Shown: in pieces, positions 59,166 to 64,000 of the stretch
How positions within the stretch are numbered: position 1 is the stretch's first letter
Layout of the letters: each line of letters begins with the position of its first letter
Source: Loripinus fragilis
Taxonomy: Eukaryota > Mollusca > Bivalvia > Lucinida > Lucinidae
Assembly (NCBI GenBank): GCA_964019695.1
Contig: OZ026516.1
Coordinates: forward strand, 83,655,188-83,719,187
Length of the DNA: 64,000 nt
Direction: 5' to 3'
The notes under the pieces: generated by a model
The model's database searches: none
Told to the model about the DNA's origin: nothing
The model's input: only the letters and a program-made list of their open reading frames with translations
Made by a program: the position numbers and the translations under genes

Positions 59166-59200
59166 AGAGGGGTAAGGAAACTATTTTAAAAATAGAGTAG
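58833..59200 (+). repeat. Dispersed repeat with VWYLIV-type pseudo-ORF, longest copy, plus AG tract
   Basis: An open frame of 118 codons reads DVTDLMIFLCVGCSFDFVIF and GVLGWVWYLIVLFSDLCHLL, mostly hydrophobic. It matches the 11806-12010 copy in sense and order. It ends in an AG microsatellite (59132-59162), translated as ERERER. I treat it as transposon-derived, not a gene. Confidence 0.65.
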
Positions 59201-59509
59201 ACGCGGCCAAGAAAAATGCTTTCTCCGAAGGCTGTTATTCAAAATATGGCACATGAGTTTGAATGTATCCCACACTATGGAATGCTAATCTATTCTTCTC
59301 ATAGTGCTAGCACATGCTCAGTGTAGTTGATTTTGGTGGTAGATAGGTTCCTTTCCTATATCCAGAGTAAAGTGATCTCATAATTTTCTATTAGTCATAA
59401 GGTCAGGACGAAGTAACGCCCATAAGTTGATAAGCTCATTACTCTCTGGGCGCATTAAACGAAACGTAAGAGAGCATGGCCAGGAAATGCTACAATCACA
59501 TACTACATA

Positions 59510-60206
59510 GAGAATAATAGATGAGTGTCTTTTGATATCAAGTTTACCAGGCTCAGCTTTGAGAACGCTTGTTGATATCGCGAGGCTTGCTGAGCGATTC
59601 AACATGCGTTCTCAAAGCTGAGCCTGGTAAACTTGATATCAAAGGACGCAAACCTGATAGTCAATGTATCAGTTTACAAGCTGATTTACTGTTCAAACTA
59701 GCGATTGTGACGTTATTATCGATTTTCGTGTTGATTCAATGTCATAAACGACGTCATTCAAAAGTGCAACACCATGATGACCTGATAAAGGCACATGTCG
59801 TGATATAGACAATGTTTATAAGGCCAACGTGTAACAATGCAGTTATATTAGCAGTGACTGATAAAAACCAACTCACGGCACTGCGAGAAAGAGTTGATGC
59901 TGAGCGATTCAACATGCATTCTCAAAGCTGAGCCTTGTAAACTTGATATCAAAGGACGCAAACCTGATAGTCAATGTATCAGTTTACAAGCTGATTTACT
60001 GTTCAAACTAGCGATTGTGACGTCATTATCGATTTTCGTGTTGATTCAATGTCATAAACGAAGTCATTCAAAAAGTGAAACATCATGATGACCTGATAAA
60101 GGCACATATCGTGCGATAGACAATGTTTATCAGGCCAACGTGTAACAATGCAGTTATATGAGCAGTGACTGATAAAAACCAACTTACGGCACTGCGAGAA
60201 AGAGTT
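59510..60206. mobile_element. Foldback element (TTTGATATCAAGTTTACC family) with a 310-bp tandem duplication
   Basis: A full copy with its stem (59519-59660) and apex GCGAGGCTTGCTGAGCG is followed by a body. From 59589 the DNA is repeated in tandem at 59899 (GCTGAGCGATTCAACATGC to GCACTGCGAGAAAGAGTT), so the second copy has only the right arm of the stem. Related to 48055-48430. Confidence 0.87.
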
Positions 60207-60440
60207 AAAGAACGATAATAGCGATATGACATTCTGAACGCAACGAAAGTAAAGCAAGATGACTGCAAACTAGGAAAGACGCAAATTACTGAAAAAAAAA
60301 CAAGTACCCAGCACTAAACCCCCACAACAATGGGAGCAACAACAAACAATGAATAAACAACAGAAGAACCATCGCCTTTGAACTATCAGAAACCGAAGTC
60401 ACTTGGGGACTTAAATAAAATTTTACTGGTCAAAGCTTAG
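60207..60440 (-). repeat. Dispersed repeat, minus-strand partial copy
   Basis: GGGAGCAACAACAAACAATG, GAACCATCGCCTTTGAAC and CCGAAGTCACTTGGGGAC match 15690-15760 and 19920-20000. Confidence 0.68.
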
Positions 60441-60621
60441 TAGTCTTAGATTGTTAAGCATCATACCATGTCCCAGTGTTATCATTAAAAGCTACTATAT
60501 TTTGTCCTTCTACTTAAAAATGTTTTTCACTCTCAGTACATTCCATATGTATCATACTTTCACATATATGTATTTTTGTTTTGTGACGATGAGCTGTATA
60601 TGCTTAAGTCTAATAAACTTC

Positions 60622-60647
60622 TGTTCTGTTCTGTTCTGTTCTGTTAT
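60622..60647. repeat. CTGTT pentanucleotide repeat
   Basis: Five units of TCTGT lie immediately before the reverse transcriptase remnant. Confidence 0.85.
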
Positions 60648-61180
60648 CCTGTGTGCCCCAGGGGTCGATCTTAGGTCCAATCCTCTTCCTCATGCTTTAA
60701 ATGATTTACCAGACAATATCAGGACTATGGTTCACCTGCTCACAGACGACTGTCCTGTATAGGAACATATATTAATGCATGACTGCCTTACCGTGAAAAA
60801 GACCAGACAAGCTTTATAGGCAGCCAAAAGCTGATTGGCAAATAAAATTCAATGTGGCAAAATAACAATATGAGAGTGACTCTGCATCAACAGCACAAGC
60901 AAATCCATTTTGATTATTCCTTAGACAACCAAACCTCGAAAATGTTCAGTCAGCACAATATATATGTATAACCATTACTGATAACATGGATTGGGGCAAA
61001 CCATTTCTTCCACACTTGGCTTCATTCATATGAACTTGGCTTTTGCACATAAGAGTACTAAGGAAATCGCATATAGTGATTCAGCCTTAAATATAGTATG
61101 CAGTACCGATATGATACCCTTGCTCTAAAACCCAGATAAACCAATTGAGTGCAAGCGATATGCTTGATGAGCTTGGGGAG
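60648..61180 (+). pseudogene. Decayed non-LTR retrotransposon, reverse transcriptase fragment 1
   Basis: The plus strand reads VPQGSILGPILFLM, a conserved reverse transcriptase block of jockey/CR1/RTE-type LINEs, then a frameshift at about 60695 and NDLPDNIRTMVHLLTDDCPV. The last part corresponds to the FADD catalytic block with ADD changed to TDD. Further on, in shifting frames, come FDYSLDNQTSKMFSQHN, ITDNMDWG and STKEIAYS, in the order expected for the thumb/connection region. Stops and frameshifts are frequent, so it is dead. The rest of the element (endonuclease, 5' part) is absent. Confidence 0.82.
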
Positions 61181-61495
61181 GGATCAGTACTATTTGCTTA
61201 CCTTCGATAAGATTAATTTAGGTGTGGTGTCTAGTAAAAAAGACAAGTACTTGACATCTGGTTAAAATTTGAAAGTGACCAGGTCACCAAATAGTACCAA
61301 ATATTGTAGTTGACAGACATACAGTGATGCCACGAAGAATTCGTTTCCCCGGACCTATTCTACGTTGGAATAGTATGTATCTTTCTATGGTCACTATCTA
61401 GATCTGTATGGATTTTAGGCAAAAACACAGCCTTCTTTGTTTTTATTTGCAAAATATAGCACTCCCTGGCATAATCTTCATGTTTTAGCGAACCA

Positions 61496-61711
<216 letters not shown>

Positions 61712-62107
61712 ACATCGTAAAGCATTTTCTTAATTCAATCACACACACTCAGGGTGTATCGTTTATTCAATATTGGTATGAAAACTCTTCTGCATCAGGG
61801 CATATCAGGGCCAGTATTTTAGTTTATAAATTCAAGTCGTTGGAATGTCTTCTAAAAAGATAATCAAACGTTATAAGAAGTGGAATATAGCATAAACATT
61901 ATTCGGCACTATGCATGCCAAGTTGTATTCACAATCTCAGTTTATAGCTATGGTTCCATCTTAAATTGCACGCTTGTTGGTCAGGCACTAGTCCGAATTT
62001 TCTCTGACGTTTTAGTGGATTTTCTTTATTTTGATATTTGCTACTATTAATGGCAAATATCAAAATATGGAAAAGCCACTTAAACACCAGAAAAGGCTCG
62101 GATAAGT

Positions 62108-62760
62108 TGGGCACCAATCCGAACTGCCTCAGCCAATTCCGTGGAATCAGATCTCGGATGTTCATCAAGGATCTTCTTTGATAACGTGACGCTGACGTCA
62201 CAGAATCAATACCAAAACAATAACATAACCAGTGTGAATGCAGCAAAACAAACGGTTATGAAGAAGCTAATGATTTTTCAATAAAATATAGCTATAATGA
62301 AGTTGATGATTTTATTCTGTTGATAACACTTTTTGGGAAATCAGAAAAATGGATTTGAATAGGGCTGAACCCACATGGTGCAGAACTAATTTTCCCTACG
62401 CCAGCTCTGGCTAACAAAATGGAGCTTTTTAATATATAGTACTTCTCGTAGTGTCCCTCAAATACGCCTGAGGCCTGATTCGATTCCGAATTTTGCCGGA
62501 TTTTCCCGATTGTGTCAGACCCTAGACGGTGTGACGACCTTGATCTCAAACTTCCATTGATAGGTTGGTGCCTAGTCCTTGTTTTTGGCCGATTCCATCT
62601 GGACTCAACTAGGGGCTCTCTTTCTCTTAATGTCAGTGAGTTATGAACCCTTTTATTTGTCACATCATTGCAAGTTAATCTTATTTGATTGTTTTCCTGT
62701 GGCATTGCATTGCATACGTTAGAAAGCCTCCATGCAAGCTGAACAATAATTGTGCTTTAA
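62108..62760 (+). repeat. Dispersed repeat, copy 2 of 2 (matches 54-490 and 900-1170)
   Basis: GATAACGTGACGCTGACGTC, AGGGCTGAACCCACAT, CCTACGCCAGCTCTGGCTAA and AATTTTGCCGGATTTTCCCG match the start of the window in order; CTCTTTCTCTTAATGTCAGT to ATACGTTAGAAAGCCTCC match 1000-1130. Here the two halves are contiguous. Confidence 0.75.
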
Positions 62761-62961
62761 CAACAGCAGAATCAAGGTTGGTAAAATATCTTTTATTCAG
62801 TGACTTTAGCTGCAATCTGTCATTTTGCTCCTGATAATTGTTTTATCTTAATTCTGATAAGTATACCAACTATGGAAAATAATGTTTCCAAAAAGATGTC
62901 TGCTTTAACGCATGTAATTCTATGTTCATAACGTATTAAATGGGTTTCATACAAAACGTTG

Positions 62962-63110
62962 GTACGCCCTAAACAGGGGTATGCAGTACCTATGTGGCAT
63001 CTTTATTCTAAAACTCAGATCCATCACATTGAGAAAATACAGTGGTTGGTGATATGCTAGACAAAATGCAGTAGACAAATCTTGAGCCGATCAGTTCCCC
63101 TCTGCTTCTC
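62962..63110 (+). pseudogene. Decayed non-LTR retrotransposon, reverse transcriptase fragment 2
   Basis: VRPKQGYAVPMWHLYSKTQI followed by HHIEKIQ reads in one frame. This is the C-terminal block of jockey-like reverse transcriptases (VRPxLEYAxPIW ... KIEKVQ). It then meets a stop. Fragment 1 has a more damaged version of the same block at about 61090-61160, so these are separate insertions or a duplication. Confidence 0.78.
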
Positions 63111-63114
63111 CTCC

Positions 63115-64000
63115 AACATATGCAATATGCGGTCATGTCTATAGATAGGTACAAGTACCTGCCCCCAAACCTAAGCCAAAACCCACCAGATAATCAGATA
63201 GCTCATAGTGTAGGTATCAAATATATACTAGTCAAAAGTTTTAACCGGACACGTGTGTTTTCACCAATTTTTTGAAAAACGGAAAGCACTATACCAATTC
63301 CATTTGCATTACCGAATAGGCCAGTCTATCAGTAAAACGATACCAGAAAACGGCTAAGCAAAATTTATTTGATTGTATCCGGGAGGCTTTGGCGAATACA
63401 CATACCCTCAATTCTAAAATTCACAAGAATTTGCATTGGATGGTGGGGTAACTTTTGACACTTTGGCCAATAGCAACGAGTCTCATACAGATGCGGTGTT
63501 CATTTCAGCACTTAAGTGTTCAACAGGAGTTTCGATTTTCAAATCAGAACATGTTGCATGTAAATGGGGGTTATTTTACAAAGTCATGACTCACAAATTG
63601 TGCCAAAATGTGATTTTTGAAAATCGGGGTACCACTGTTCAAATTTGCATCCTTTGTGTACTGTTGAACATTTTGTCAATATCTTTACTGTCTAGGGTAC
63701 ATGACAACCTATACTATTTCGATATACAAAAGGGCTAGGCATGTCATTCTACGTTTTGAAGAAACGTAATAAAATGCAGGTGGCCGGTTAGAATTTTTGG
63801 CTAGTACACTAGTGATGCACTGAAGAATTCATTTACCCTTGAATTATTCCCCATTGATTTTCCCCCATTGCAATAGAATGTTTCCATCTTTGGTTGTAGC
63901 CCAGACCGCAGACGAGTTAAGGGCTCTGATTTGAATGAATCTGTGAGTTTCTTTGGTTGTTGGTTTTAATGCTAAGTAGATAGATAGATGGGTGGTAGGA
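63115..64000. other. No gene recognised
   Basis: A 100-residue plus-strand ORF (63436-63738) has no known similarity. GATGCACTGAAGAATTCATT near 63811 resembles 61323 downstream of LINE fragment 1, so the LINE-derived 3' part may extend there. Confidence 0.45.

Overview
This window is nuclear DNA from an animal, most likely a bivalve mollusc. The reasons are long introns with GT-AG junctions, AT-rich sequence, two metazoan gene families, a long-tandem-repeat element I associate with bivalve genomes, tRNA-derived SINEs and a very dense set of small inverted-repeat transposons. No bacterial operons, CRISPR arrays, rRNA genes or intact viral genes were seen. The species assignment is inference; the rest is read from the sequence.

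Two protein-coding genes can be supported, both on the minus strand. (1) A two-exon rhodopsin-family GPCR resembling the melatonin/Moody/Tre1 group: exon 1 at 15833-16175 carries the N-terminus, TM1 and TM2; a 5.9-kb intron follows; exon 2 at 9911-8845 carries TM3 to the C-terminus. The two exons join in phase to give 469 residues. (2) A cytosolic fatty-acid-binding protein (FABP) in at least three small exons (47432-47348, 46267-46098, 44565-44455). It has the family's usual exon lengths and phases; the short last exon was not found. No other convincing gene was recognised.

The rest is largely layered mobile DNA. 0-6.4 kb: dispersed repeats, a SINE, a 0.94-kb inverted-repeat element and a tRNA-Arg-like sequence. 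8.7-16.6 kb: the GPCR, whose intron is full of MITEs and whose start codon lies 25 bp from a TA-flanked MITE. 17.4-19.6 kb: three repeats nested inside one another. 20-25 kb: MITEs and long palindromes. 27.5-30.4 kb: a 2.5-kb element built of roughly 165-bp tandem units, nested in a smaller element. 30.5-31.8 kb: a 1.35-kb TA-flanked element with mariner-like ends. 36-40 kb: minisatellites, a SINE split by an insertion and a full-length TIR element. 43-47.5 kb: the FABP gene, whose second exon is squeezed between two transposons. 49.6-55.5 kb: a large composite structure with about 0.7-kb inverted arms around a GGGTA/TACCC tract. 56-60 kb: foldbacks and tandem duplications. 60.6-63.1 kb: two decayed non-LTR reverse transcriptase fragments and a GATG/GATA/GGTA microsatellite. 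The repeat at the window's start is met again, in the same orientation, near its end.

The genes show no functional link to each other. The most interesting themes are the closeness of small DNA transposons to gene-critical sites, the nested helentron-like elements, and the unusual 49.6-55.5-kb inverted structure.
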